This document shows, piece by piece, positions 48,720 to 57,447 of a stretch of 64,000 nt of DNA; position 1 is the stretch's first letter, and the number at the start of each line of letters is the position of its first letter. Below the pieces are notes generated by a model. The model searched no databases. It saw only the letters and a list, made by a program, of their open reading frames with translations, and had not been told where the DNA came from. The position numbers were made by a program, and so were the translations under genes. The stretch is taken from the NCBI GenBank assembly GCA_018433765.1, contig JAHDQO010000013.1, forward strand, positions 248,001 through 312,000, read 5' to 3'. This stretch comes from Tissierellales bacterium. Lineage in GTDB: Bacteria > Bacillota > Clostridia > Tissierellales > Sedimentibacteraceae.

Positions 48720-49583
48720 ATGAAACTTGATTTTTATATTATTGAAGATGATATTAGCATAATAAGAATACTAGAGAATATTATTAGTGAATATAATTTA
48801 GGATATGTAGTTGGAAATTCATGCAATTCAGATAAAATAATAAATGATATATATAATTTAAAACCTGATATAGCTTTAGTTGATTTCCTTCTGCCCTATG
48901 ATGATGGACTTCAAATAATTAGAAGAATAAAAGAGACAAATTTTAAAGGTAAATTTGTAATGATTTCTGAAGTTACTACTAAAAATGTAATTAGCGAAGC
49001 TTACAAATTAGGTATAGAAAATTATATCAACAAGCCAATTAATGTAATAGAAGTAGTTAAAGTAATAGAAAAAATAATGACTAATTTAAAAAACGAGAGA
49101 ATCATTAATTTATTAGGAATAGACATGAAAAACGAAAAGAACATATTAATTAACTATACATATAAAATGAATCAAATCTATAAAGACTTAGGAATCATAG
49201 GACAATCAGGAATAAAAAATTTAAATGCAATATTAAAAAAAATAATCAAAGAAAAACAAAATAATAAATATTACTCATATAATATGTACGAATTATATCA
49301 ATATATTGTTGAAGAAAATATAGATCAAGGAATAGCTATTAATGTCAAGACTGTGGAGCAGAGGTTAAGAAGATTAGCAATTACATCTATAGAAAACATA
49401 GCTTCTATAGGAATTGAAGATTTTAGCAATTATAAATTTGAAAAATATTCTACTTCTCTGTTTAATTATAAAGATGTTAAAAAAGAAATGGACTATTTAA
49501 GAGGAAAAAGTAAATATAAAGGTAAAATTAATATAAAGAAGTTTATTGAAGGGATATGCATGTTTGTTTTGAATGAAAATTAA
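48720..49583 (+). CDS. Response regulator with YcbB-type output domain (GlnL-like)
   Basis: Receiver (residues 1-120; IIEDD, phospho-acceptor in IALVDFLLPYDDG, KPIN) followed by a YcbB-type DNA-binding domain (VKTVEQRLRRLAITSIENIASIGIEDFSN). In Bacillus GlnL activates the glsA-glnT glutaminase/transport operon. A frame from TTG 48705 overlaps the kinase stop; ATG 48720 follows GGAGGG with 7-base spacing and is the better start. Likely targets are the flanking symporter and TRAP genes. Confidence 0.85.
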   Translation: MKLDFYIIEDDISIIRILENIISEYNLGYVVGNSCNSDKIINDIYNLKPDIALVDFLLPYDDGLQIIRRIKETNFKGKFVMISEVTTKNVISEAYKLGIENYINKPINVIEVVKVIEKIMTNLKNERIINLLGIDMKNEKNILINYTYKMNQIYKDLGIIGQSGIKNLNAILKKIIKEKQNNKYYSYNMYELYQYIVEENIDQGIAINVKTVEQRLRRLAITSIENIASIGIEDFSNYKFEKYSTSLFNYKDVKKEMDYLRGKSKYKGKINIKKFIEGICMFVLNEN

Positions 49584-49654
49584 ATAATTTGAATATACAT
49601 AAAATTTAAATAAAAACCGAAATTATTACCTACAGACCTGTTTATAACAATCTT

Positions 49655-49682
49655 GAGCTGATATATTCAGTTCTTTTTTTTT
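49655..49682 (+). terminator. Terminator after the two-component pair
   Basis: GAGCTGA (49655-49661) pairs with TCAGTTC (49667-49673, one G-T), followed by nine T. Confidence 0.75.
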
Positions 49683-49774
49683 GAAGAAATTTATATATTT
49701 TATGTAGTATTACGTAGTTTATAGTAGATTAATTGTAAAATAATAATATATAAATAAAATTAAAGGAGGATGAA

Positions 49775-50740
49775 ATGAAAAGAAAAATATCATTAATTAT
49801 TGTACTTTCATTAATAGTACTTGCATTTGCAGGCTGTTCAGATTCAGATAAACAGGGTACATCATTTGTGAATATAGGTACTGGAGGAACAGCAGGGACT
49901 TACTTTCCTTTAGGTGGAGCTTTTGCTGAAATTTGGAATAATAATATTGAAGGAGTAAATGCAACAGCTCAAAGTACAGGAGCATCTGTAGCTAATATTA
50001 ATCTTTTACTGGACGAAAAAGTTGAGGTTGTTATAGTGCAAAACGATATAGTATGGTATGCACATAATGGTGTTAATATGTTTGATGGACAGAAATTTGA
50101 AGACTTGAGAGGATTATGTACTTTATATAGTGAACCTCTTCAAATAGTAACAACAGATCCAAATATTAAAACTTTAAGTGATTTAAAAGGTAAAAAAATA
50201 GCTGTTGGAGCAATTGGTAGTGGTGTTGAAGCTAATGCTAGACAAATAATTGCAGCAGCAGGTTTAGATTTTGATAAAGACATAGAGGCTAAATTTCTTT
50301 CTTTTTCAGAAGCTTCTTCAGGGTTGAAGGATAAGCAGGTAGATGTAGCTTTTTTAACAGCAGGAATACCTACAGCTGCTATACAAGATTTATCTGCTCA
50401 ACATGATGTTTATGTAGTTCCTATAACAGGAGATTTAGCTGATGGTTTAATAGAAGAATATGATTTCTTTACTCAATTTACTATTCCAGCAGGTACATAT
50501 AAAGGGCAGAAAGAAGATGTAACTACACTTACAGTAAAATCTATGCTTGCAGTATCATCAAATTTAGATGAAGAGTTAGCTTATCAATTGACAAAACAGA
50601 TATATACAAATCATGAAAGAATAGAAGCAGCACATAATGTTGGTAAATATATAACAAAAGAAACAGCTGCCGAAGGTATGTCTGTACCATTACATAAAGG
50701 TTCTGAAAAATACTTTAAAGAAGAAGGAATCATAAAATAA
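49775..50740 (+). CDS. TAXI-family TRAP transporter solute-binding lipoprotein
   Basis: Extracytoplasmic receptor of 321 residues. Residues 1-20 are a lipoprotein signal with lipobox AFAGC. The core shows FVNIGTGGTAGTYFPLGGAFAEIW, QSTGASVANINLLLDEKVEVVIVQND and GKKIAVGAIGSGVEANARQI, typical of TAXI receptors that bind glutamate-like acids. ATG with AAAGGAGG. Followed by a DUF1850 protein and the fused permease in one operon. Confidence 0.93.
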   Translation: MKRKISLIIVLSLIVLAFAGCSDSDKQGTSFVNIGTGGTAGTYFPLGGAFAEIWNNNIEGVNATAQSTGASVANINLLLDEKVEVVIVQNDIVWYAHNGVNMFDGQKFEDLRGLCTLYSEPLQIVTTDPNIKTLSDLKGKKIAVGAIGSGVEANARQIIAAAGLDFDKDIEAKFLSFSEASSGLKDKQVDVAFLTAGIPTAAIQDLSAQHDVYVVPITGDLADGLIEEYDFFTQFTIPAGTYKGQKEDVTTLTVKSMLAVSSNLDEELAYQLTKQIYTNHERIEAAHNVGKYITKETAAEGMSVPLHKGSEKYFKEEGIIK

Positions 50741-50755
50741 TAAAGGTTGATAACT

Positions 50756-51277
50756 TTGAAATTAAGCTTTGTTAAGTCAAAAACAATTTATATATCAATA
50801 CTAATACTTATTACTTTAATAATAATAAATCTTACCATTATACACACTGCTAATATCTTGATAATCGAAGATGAAAAAAGTGAAATATATAAAGAATTCA
50901 TATGTAATAACAATGAATTTATTTTATCATATACTCATTCTGTTTTACTGACACCTGTTGAAGAGTATTTTATCATAGGAGAAAATAATAAACTTATGCT
51001 TCGAAAGACTATATATGAGTCTTTCGGAGTTGGACTTCCTTATGAACAGCAAAAAGATGAGGATTTTGAAATTATAGGTGAAAAATTTATGCTTACCTGT
51101 AGTGAAGAATTTAGTGAGATAAATATGATAATATCGCCAATACCAAATCATGAAATTATAATTAATGGAAATGTTTACAATTTATTTGAAATGATAAACG
51201 AAGAAATAAAATCTATTAAAATATATTCAAAACAAAAGAAAATTTTAAAAATCTGGAATAAAACAATAATATTATAG
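50756..51277 (+). CDS. DUF1850 protein of the TAXI-TRAP operon
   Basis: Protein of about 173 residues with one N-terminal membrane segment (TIYISILILITLIIINLTII) and the domain hallmark FILSYTHSVLLTPVEEYF, then YESFGVGLPYEQ. DUF1850 proteins are regularly found between the receptor and permease of TAXI transporters; role unknown. The in-frame TTG at 50747 abuts AAAGG, so TTG 50756 is preferred. Confidence 0.85.
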   Translation: MKLSFVKSKTIYISILILITLIIINLTIIHTANILIIEDEKSEIYKEFICNNNEFILSYTHSVLLTPVEEYFIIGENNKLMLRKTIYESFGVGLPYEQQKDEDFEIIGEKFMLTCSEEFSEINMIISPIPNHEIIINGNVYNLFEMINEEIKSIKIYSKQKKILKIWNKTIIL

Positions 51278-51290
51278 AAAGGAATATATA

Positions 51291-53246
51291 ATGAGTGAGG
51301 ATTCTAATAAAACCATTGAAAACATTGACACACAAGGATCAAATTCGGACAAATTACTAAGAAAATTTGATAAAGGTTCGGATTATAGAGTTTTAAGTGG
51401 AGTTCAAAATATAATTGTTATATGTTTATTAGCTGCATTCTCAATATTTCAATTATACACTGGAATTTTTGGAGTAATGGATGCAATGCTTCAAAGATCA
51501 ATACACTTAGCATTTGGATTAACACTTGTATATTTATTATATCCGTCAAGCAAGAAATTTTCTAGAACATCTCTTCATCCACTAGATATTATTTTAGCTG
51601 TTTTAGCCGCAGCAGTAACTTTATATGTATTTATTAATTACGAAGACTTAGTTTTTAGAGCAGGTAGAGTTACAACTATTGATATGATAGTTGGAGTAAT
51701 TGCAATCATATTAGTATTAGAAGCTGCAAGACGTGTGATAGGCTGGCCAATGGTAATAATAGCTTTAGCATTTATTGCATATGCTTTACTTGGACCAATG
51801 ATACCAGGTGAACTTGCACACAGAGGTGTAAAAATAGAAGATTTAGTACAGCACTTATTCTATACAACTGAAGGAATATTTGGGATACCGATTGGTGTAT
51901 CTTCAACCTTTATATTTATGTTTTTGCTGTTTGGAGCATATTTAGAAAAAACAGGTATGGGAGAATTCTTCATAGATTTAGCTAACTCAATAGCAGGTGG
52001 TTCAGCAGGAGGACCTGCCAAAGTTGCTGTAATATCAAGCGGATGTATGGGAACTTTAACAGGGAGTTCAGTAGCCAATGTTGTTGGAACGGGTTCATTT
52101 ACTATACCTATGATGAAAAAATTAGGCTACAAACCTGAATTCGCAGGAGCTGTTGAGGCAACTGCATCTACAGGAGGACAGTTAATGCCTCCTATCATGG
52201 GAGCAGCTGCATTCTTAATGGCTGAATTTACTAATACTCCATATGTAAATGTAATAGCTGCTGCAGTAATTCCAGCATTACTTTATTATTTAGGAGTTTG
52301 GTCTGGAGTTCATTTTGAGGCTAAAAAGTTAGGATTAGAAGGAATGACGAAAGATAAATTGCCTAAAGTAAGTAAGGTAATGAAAGAACGAGGTCACCTA
52401 TTAGTCCCAATATTAATAGTTCTATATTTATTAATTGCAGGTTATACTCCTATTAGGGCAGCTCTTGGAGCTATAGCTTCATCAATTATAGTATCAGCAA
52501 TAAAAAAAGACACAAGATTATCATTAAAAGATGTATTTGAAGGATTAGTAAATGGAGCAAGAAGTGCATTAACTGTTATTGCAGCATGTGCAACAGCAGG
52601 TATTATTATTGGAGTAGTAACACAAACAGGGTTAGGATTAAAAATGGGTTCAGTTCTTGTTAGTGTAGCTAACGGTAAACTTATATTAACATTGTTCTTT
52701 ACTATGCTGACTTCATTAATATTAGGAATTGGTGTACCGACAACTGCAAATTATGTAATTACATCAACAATTGCTGCTCCAGCATTAGTACTACTTGGTG
52801 TTCCTGTAATGGCAGCTCACATGTTTGCATTTTACTTTGGAATAGTAGCGGACGTTACTCCTCCAGTATGCTTAGCAGCTGTTGCAGCATCAGGAGTAGC
52901 AAAATCTGAGCCTATGCGAACTGGCGTGCAAGCTGCTAGGCTGGCTATTGCAGCATTTTTAATACCATATATATTTGTCTATAGTCCACAGCTTCTTCTT
53001 ATTGATGTTAATGCAATGCAGATTATTATTATAATTATAACATCAATCGTAGGTATAATATCGGTTGCTTCTGCACTTACAGGTTATTTTATAACTAATA
53101 TGACAACTATTGAAAGATTAATTTTTCTAGTAGGTGGAGTAATGCTTGTCACAACAAACATAGCTGTTAATGGAGTGGCTATTATATTTCTAGCTGTAGG
53201 ATATTTAATGCAGAAAAAGAATAAAAAAAGACTTGCTGTTCAGTAG
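51291..53246 (+). CDS. TAXI-type TRAP transporter fused permease (DctQM-like)
   Basis: Large membrane protein of 651 residues with about 17 hydrophobic segments, fusing the small and large TRAP permease subunits. Seen: GIPIGVSSTFIFMFLLFGAYLEKTGMGEFFIDLA, GPAKVAVISSGCMGTLTGSSVANVVGTGSFTIPMMKK and MPPIMGAAAFLMAEF, all DctM signatures. TRAP systems use the sodium gradient, consistent with the sodium ATP synthase. Ends at a bidirectional terminator. Confidence 0.94.
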   Translation: MSEDSNKTIENIDTQGSNSDKLLRKFDKGSDYRVLSGVQNIIVICLLAAFSIFQLYTGIFGVMDAMLQRSIHLAFGLTLVYLLYPSSKKFSRTSLHPLDIILAVLAAAVTLYVFINYEDLVFRAGRVTTIDMIVGVIAIILVLEAARRVIGWPMVIIALAFIAYALLGPMIPGELAHRGVKIEDLVQHLFYTTEGIFGIPIGVSSTFIFMFLLFGAYLEKTGMGEFFIDLANSIAGGSAGGPAKVAVISSGCMGTLTGSSVANVVGTGSFTIPMMKKLGYKPEFAGAVEATASTGGQLMPPIMGAAAFLMAEFTNTPYVNVIAAAVIPALLYYLGVWSGVHFEAKKLGLEGMTKDKLPKVSKVMKERGHLLVPILIVLYLLIAGYTPIRAALGAIASSIIVSAIKKDTRLSLKDVFEGLVNGARSALTVIAACATAGIIIGVVTQTGLGLKMGSVLVSVANGKLILTLFFTMLTSLILGIGVPTTANYVITSTIAAPALVLLGVPVMAAHMFAFYFGIVADVTPPVCLAAVAASGVAKSEPMRTGVQAARLAIAAFLIPYIFVYSPQLLLIDVNAMQIIIIIITSIVGIISVASALTGYFITNMTTIERLIFLVGGVMLVTTNIAVNGVAIIFLAVGYLMQKKNKKRLAVQ

Positions 53247-53254
53247 GCAAGAAA

Positions 53255-53287
53255 AAATAGACTCGTTATGATTGACGAGTCTATTTT
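53255..53287. terminator. Bidirectional terminator between TRAP permease and M20 genes
   Basis: AATAGACTCGT (53257-53267) pairs with ACGAGTCTATT (53275-53285), flanked by A run on the left and TTTT on the right, so it can serve both convergent transcripts. Confidence 0.85.
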
Positions 53288-53291
53288 GATA

Positions 53292-53322
53292 TCAAATCGT
53301 AATTTGACAAATCGTGATTTGA
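53292..53322. repeat. Two tandem near-palindromes CAAATCGTRATTTG
   Basis: CAAATCGTAATTTG (53293-53306) and CAAATCGTGATTTG (53308-53321) repeat every 15 bases, each nearly self-complementary. Located in a convergent gap, not at a promoter. Confidence 0.6.
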
Positions 53323-53350
53323 ATTGTATAAGTGTTTATTTATCTTATCT

Positions 53351-54520
53351 CTACATATTTAATATAAAACTTCCCAAAAGATTTAACGCTACTTTAATAG
53401 TTTCTTCTTTAGGATAAAATTTATCACTGTGTAAAGGATAGTTTGAATCACAGCCTAAATGAAAATATAGTGAAGGGATGTATTTGCAAAACGAAGAAAA
53501 ATCTTCACCAATTAGCGAGGCTGTAATATTTGTCATAACATTATCTTCTCCTAAAAGATTAACTGCATGTCTTACAAAATTTTGAGTTAGTTCTTTATCG
53601 TTAATAACAGAATCATATCCTCTACATATTATAATTTCACTATCTCCACCGTAGGACTTGATAATACCATCTGCAATTTGATGAATCCTCTTGTGAATTC
53701 TATTTCGTGTTTCTTCACATAAAGTTCTCAAAGTTCCTTCTATTTCTACATAATCGCAAATTATATTATATCTTCCTGTTGAGTGAAATTTACCTATAGA
53801 AATAACTGCTGGTTCAAATGGATTCATTTCTCTTTTAAGTTTAAATTCTAAAGCGTTAATAACATCTACTCCTATAGATATTGCATCAACTCCCTTATGA
53901 GGCTGAGCAGCATGAGTTTTTTTACCTTTAATGATAATTTTAAATTTATCTGAAGCAGCCATAATGGGACCATCTTTTACTGCTATTTTTCCTACCTTGT
54001 AATCTGGCCAAACATGAAATCCATAAATTTCAGATACATCAGGATTCTTTAATACACCTTTTTCAATTAGAGACTTAGCTCCTCCTTGTGGATTGCATTC
54101 TTCAGCAGGTTGAAATATCACTTTCACATTTACATTTAATTTTTCTTTTAAACAATTTAGTATAATACACATGCCTGCACCTATAGAAGTATGCACGTCA
54201 TGTCCACAGGCATGCATTTTTCCTTCATTCTTAGACATGAAATCTAATCCTGTATTTTCAGTTATAGGGAGAGCGTCTATGTCTACTCTCAACCCTATAG
54301 TTTTTTCACAGCCATTGTCAATATTTACTACAGCTCCGGTTAAGTCTGAAAAGGTTTCTGCGGTCACTCCATTTTTTTTAAGAAAAGAAATAATCCTCTT
54401 AGTAGTTTCTACTTCTTCATATCCTAGTTCAGGATGCCTGTGGATATCTTTCCTAAATTCAATAACATCTGTTAATATGTTAGAAATTTTTTTGTCTAAA
54501 TCATATTTATACATTATCAT
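53351..54520 (-). CDS. M20-family metallopeptidase/amidohydrolase
   Basis: Zinc hydrolase of about 389 residues of the aminoacylase/IAA-amino-acid hydrolase group, cytoplasmic. Seen: FRKDIHRHPELGYEE, GRVDIDALP-like GLRVDIDALPITENTG, MHACGHDVHTSIGAGM (metal ligands), FQPAEECNPQGGAKSLIEKGVL and the end GEDFSSF. The frame can extend to 54562 but that part overlaps the end of the previous gene without a site; ATG near 54520 is preferred. Last gene of the minus-strand catabolic cluster; likely deacylates or hydrolyses N-acyl amino acids or dipeptides. Confidence 0.9.
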   Translation of the reverse strand: MIMYKYDLDKKISNILTDVIEFRKDIHRHPELGYEEVETTKRIISFLKKNGVTAETFSDLTGAVVNIDNGCEKTIGLRVDIDALPITENTGLDFMSKNEGKMHACGHDVHTSIGAGMCIILNCLKEKLNVNVKVIFQPAEECNPQGGAKSLIEKGVLKNPDVSEIYGFHVWPDYKVGKIAVKDGPIMAASDKFKIIIKGKKTHAAQPHKGVDAISIGVDVINALEFKLKREMNPFEPAVISIGKFHSTGRYNIICDYVEIEGTLRTLCEETRNRIHKRIHQIADGIIKSYGGDSEIIICRGYDSVINDKELTQNFVRHAVNLLGEDNVMTNITASLIGEDFSSFCKYIPSLYFHLGCDSNYPLHSDKFYPKEETIKVALNLLGSFILNM

Positions 54521-54533
54521 ATTCTCGCTCTTT

Positions 54534-55631
54534 CTATTTAAAAATTGATTCATCAACATCAATTCCTAATCCCGGATTTTCTGGACAAATTACTTTGCCA
54601 TCTACCATATCTAGTCCACCTTTAATAATATCATATTCATGTAGAGGACCGCCTAGCAGTAGATCATTAGGTAGATTTACATTTTTACTGCTTATAACAA
54701 AATGTACACTGGCAGCAGAACCGATTCCTACTTCTAAATTACTACCAGCAGTTGCAGTCATTCCTGCTGATTCTAATATAGTTGCTATTTTCTTTGCAAT
54801 TGATAATCCGCCAACTTTTCCAACTTTTATATTTACAATATCTGCGGCTCTTTCATTAATAATTCTATTAACATCATGAAGTGAAGATACTGATTCATCA
54901 GCCATTATAGGTGTTTTAAGTCTATTCTTTACAAATTTTAATCCTTCAATATCCCATCTTTCTACGGGCTGTTCTATACTTTCTAGTCCAAATTCTTCAA
55001 TTTTGCTGAATACTTCTACAGCTGTTTTATAATCATAACCTTGATTTGCATCTAGTCTTATTGGAACATCTTGTCCTACAGCTTCTCTAATAGTTTTTAC
55101 AAGATTATAATCAATTTCAGGAGTATTTCCAACTTTTACTTTAAGAGCTTTATATCCAAGCTTTATTTTTTCTTTTGCTTCTTCAATAGCACCTTCTAAA
55201 TCCTGCATACCTACAACCCAGCTCAGTTCAACATCTTGTCTGCATTTTCCACCTAACAGTTTATACACTGGTACTCCGAGGGTTTTACCCATTGCGTCAT
55301 AAAGTGCAATGTCTACTGTTGATTTGGCAGCGTAGTTCCCATAAATAGAGAAGTTCATTCTTTCATGAAGTTTATCAACGCTAAATATGTCTTGTCCAAT
55401 CAACACAGGTTTTAAATATTTATCAATTACAAGCTTAATAGTGTATCCTGTTTCACCCATAAAGGCAGGCGAAGGAGAAGCTTCTCCATATCCTACTATT
55501 CCATCTTCTGTTGTAATTTTTAGAACTGCATGAGCTCTTGTTTTTGCAGCGTATAATGATATTTTCCACTGCTTTTTTAACGGTAATTCTAGTACTTTTA
55601 CCTCAATATCTTTAATTATGCTTTTATTCAT
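54534..55631 (-). CDS. Enolase-superfamily epimerase (dipeptide-epimerase-like)
   Basis: Muconate-lactonising-subgroup enzyme of about 365 residues. Seen: catalytic K-x-K in YKALKVKVGN, metal ligands in IRLDANQGYD and ESIEQPVE, MADESVSS, and the second lysine in NIKVGKVGG. Close relatives epimerise L-Ala-D/L-Glu dipeptides, but the C-terminal DxD motif of those enzymes reads D-L-L here (residues about 327-329), so the substrate may differ. Start ATG at 55629-55631 suits AAGGATGGTGA better than the ATG at 55643. Between the M20 gene and the serine hydrolase gene, with a few bases on each side. Confidence 0.87.
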   Translation of the reverse strand: MNKSIIKDIEVKVLELPLKKQWKISLYAAKTRAHAVLKITTEDGIVGYGEASPSPAFMGETGYTIKLVIDKYLKPVLIGQDIFSVDKLHERMNFSIYGNYAAKSTVDIALYDAMGKTLGVPVYKLLGGKCRQDVELSWVVGMQDLEGAIEEAKEKIKLGYKALKVKVGNTPEIDYNLVKTIREAVGQDVPIRLDANQGYDYKTAVEVFSKIEEFGLESIEQPVERWDIEGLKFVKNRLKTPIMADESVSSLHDVNRIINERAADIVNIKVGKVGGLSIAKKIATILESAGMTATAGSNLEVGIGSAASVHFVISSKNVNLPNDLLLGGPLHEYDIIKGGLDMVDGKVICPENPGLGIDVDESIFK

Positions 55632-55649
55632 TTCTGTCACCATCCTTAT

Positions 55650-56420
55650 TTATTTAAAATAATCATATACAATCTTTCCAATATTATTGTTAAATTTTAT
55701 ACCTTCTGTATTATCTTTTAAATTTTTTGTTAGAACTACAACAATAATTTCTGTATTATTTAAAAATAAAATACCAGCATCATGTTCTACTCCCGGTAAA
55801 TCTCCTGTTTTATGAGCAAAAGCTATATCTTTGTCTATTAATACAGGAAGCTTGTTATTACACTGTTGTCTTTTAAGAATATCAATTATTTTGTTTCTGC
55901 TAACATTTGATAACTCATATGAAGTTAAGAATTTTTCAAGAATGTTTGATACATCTATAGGAGATGTAAAATTATCAAGTCCTTTTTTCTTAGCTTCTCC
56001 ATCCATCATTTTTCGCTGTAAAATTGTATTTTTCGTACCTATATCTTTACTAGATTGATTTATATTTTCCATTCCTAACAAATCTATCAATACATTTGTA
56101 GCAACATTATCACTTAATATAATCATTAGTGTTGCAAGGTCTTTTATAGATAAATTTAATCCATTGTGTAGTTCTTTTAATATTCCAAATCCTCCAACTT
56201 TACTGCATTCTTGTAAAGCAACTTCATTATCTAAAGATATATCTTTAGATTCTATTTTTCTAAATAGTTCCCATATTATTGGTAGTTTAATTATGCTTGC
56301 TGAAGGGAATACCATATCTTCATTGAACATAATTATTTCACCAGTTTTAACATTTTTAACAACTACTCCAGCTTCTCCGTTAAGCTTACTAATTAAACCT
56401 TCTATTTTCACTTTTAACAT
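55650..56420 (-). CDS. Cytosolic class-A beta-lactamase-like serine hydrolase
   Basis: Protein of 256 residues with all class-A landmarks: SASIIK (SxxK), ILSDNVATNVLIDLLG (SDN) and AFAHKTGDLPGVEHDAGIL (KTG). The omega-loop position expected to hold the ExxLN glutamate reads MMDGEAKKKGLDNF. There is no signal peptide or membrane anchor, so it should stay in the cytoplasm, unlike resistance beta-lactamases. Lying between an amidase and an epimerase in a catabolic operon, it more likely hydrolyses an amide or cyclic amide metabolite. ATG with GGGAG, 2 bases after the nitrilase stop. Confidence 0.85.
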   Translation of the reverse strand: MLKVKIEGLISKLNGEAGVVVKNVKTGEIIMFNEDMVFPSASIIKLPIIWELFRKIESKDISLDNEVALQECSKVGGFGILKELHNGLNLSIKDLATLMIILSDNVATNVLIDLLGMENINQSSKDIGTKNTILQRKMMDGEAKKKGLDNFTSPIDVSNILEKFLTSYELSNVSRNKIIDILKRQQCNNKLPVLIDKDIAFAHKTGDLPGVEHDAGILFLNNTEIIVVVLTKNLKDNTEGIKFNNNIGKIVYDYFK

Positions 56421-56422
56421 AA

Positions 56423-57253
56423 TTATTCTCCCTTTTTATTCATTTGCAAGATATCATCTGGATAGCTTTGAGGTTGGCGGTCATAATACATTGGAATAAT
56501 AGAACGCACCTCTTTTACTTTGTTAAAATCTACTTCTCCAGATATAATAGTTTCTTCATCATTTCCTTCATTTATAATCTCTCCCCAAGGGTCTATAATT
56601 AAAGAATGCCCGAAATAAGTACTTTTATCTGCACTTCCAACTCTATTGCAGGCAATAATATACAATTGATTTTCAATAGCTCTTGCTTGAAGCAGTATTC
56701 TCCAATGATTAACTTTTGGATTTGGGAAATTTGATACAATAATTATTGCATCAGCACCTTTTACAGCATATGTTCTTGATAATTCTACAAATCTAATATC
56801 ATAACAAGTCATAAGTGCTAGCTTGCCGAATTCAGTATCAAATACAGGCATATCTACTCCGTTTTTAAATGCTACATCTTCATCCATAGCACTGTATAAA
56901 TGCATCTTTCTATATTTTCCAACAATATTACCTTTTCTATCAATTAAAAATATAGTATTGTAAGTTCCTTTATCATCTTTCTCTACAATAGAACCTGATA
57001 CTAACCATACATTAAATTTTTTTGCTAATCTTCTAAGCACTGTAACGGTTTCTCCATCTTCGGTTTCTGCATATTTATCTATATTGTGAAAAATTCCTTC
57101 TGAATATCCTGTTGTAAAGGTTTCAGGGAAAACTATGATATCTGGATTATCTTCTTTAACTGCTTTCTGTATCAATTGTGCTACTTTTTCTACATTTTCT
57201 TTAGGATTTCTATAAACAATATCAAGTTGAATTTGTGATACTTTAAATGACAT
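56423..57253 (-). CDS. Nitrilase-superfamily amidase (carbon-nitrogen hydrolase)
   Basis: Cytoplasmic amidase of about 276 residues with the catalytic triad Glu (VFPETFTTGY), Lys (GKYRKMHLYS) and Cys (LMTCYDIRFVELSR), as in omega-amidase/YafV-type enzymes. Substrate probably an omega-amide such as a-ketoglutaramate or an N-carbamoyl or glutaminyl compound. The first ATG at 57268 overlaps GGAGG; the ATG at 57251-57253 has proper spacing. Part of the minus-strand cluster, after the permease gene and a MITE-like insertion. Confidence 0.9.
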   Translation of the reverse strand: MSFKVSQIQLDIVYRNPKENVEKVAQLIQKAVKEDNPDIIVFPETFTTGYSEGIFHNIDKYAETEDGETVTVLRRLAKKFNVWLVSGSIVEKDDKGTYNTIFLIDRKGNIVGKYRKMHLYSAMDEDVAFKNGVDMPVFDTEFGKLALMTCYDIRFVELSRTYAVKGADAIIIVSNFPNPKVNHWRILLQARAIENQLYIIACNRVGSADKSTYFGHSLIIDPWGEIINEGNDEETIISGEVDFNKVKEVRSIIPMYYDRQPQSYPDDILQMNKKGE

Positions 57254-57319
57254 TTTTAATTCCTCCATGCAAAATATATTTTAAAGATGTATCTCTATTT
57301 TAATTTTATAAGAAGAATT

Positions 57320-57436
57320 CAGGCTGTTGATAAACCCAATTTTTATCGTTGCTGCTCCAATACTTTAGGTGCTGTTCGAACTTATTCAGCGACTTAAAGG
57401 AGTCGAGTTACCACGTAAGAGTTTCTCAAAAGCCTG
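57320..57436. mobile_element. MITE-like 117-bp element with terminal inverted repeats
   Basis: CAGGCTGTTGATAAACCC (57320-57337) faces GAGTTTCTCAAAAGCCTG (57419-57436): 14 of 18 end positions match as inverted repeats. The interior contains hairpin CGACTTAAAGGAGTCG (57391-57406) and no ORF. The base composition is less AT-rich than the flanks. It lies between permease and nitrilase genes. No clear target duplication was seen. Such ends resemble those of transposase-mobilised miniature elements; no transposase is in the window. Confidence 0.6.
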
Positions 57437-57447
57437 TCATCTTTTAA

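Noticed and set aside
55650-56420. Beta-lactam resistance gene
   Set aside because: No signal peptide, placed in a catabolic operon far from the BlaI/M56 pair, and the omega-loop glutamate motif is not clear.
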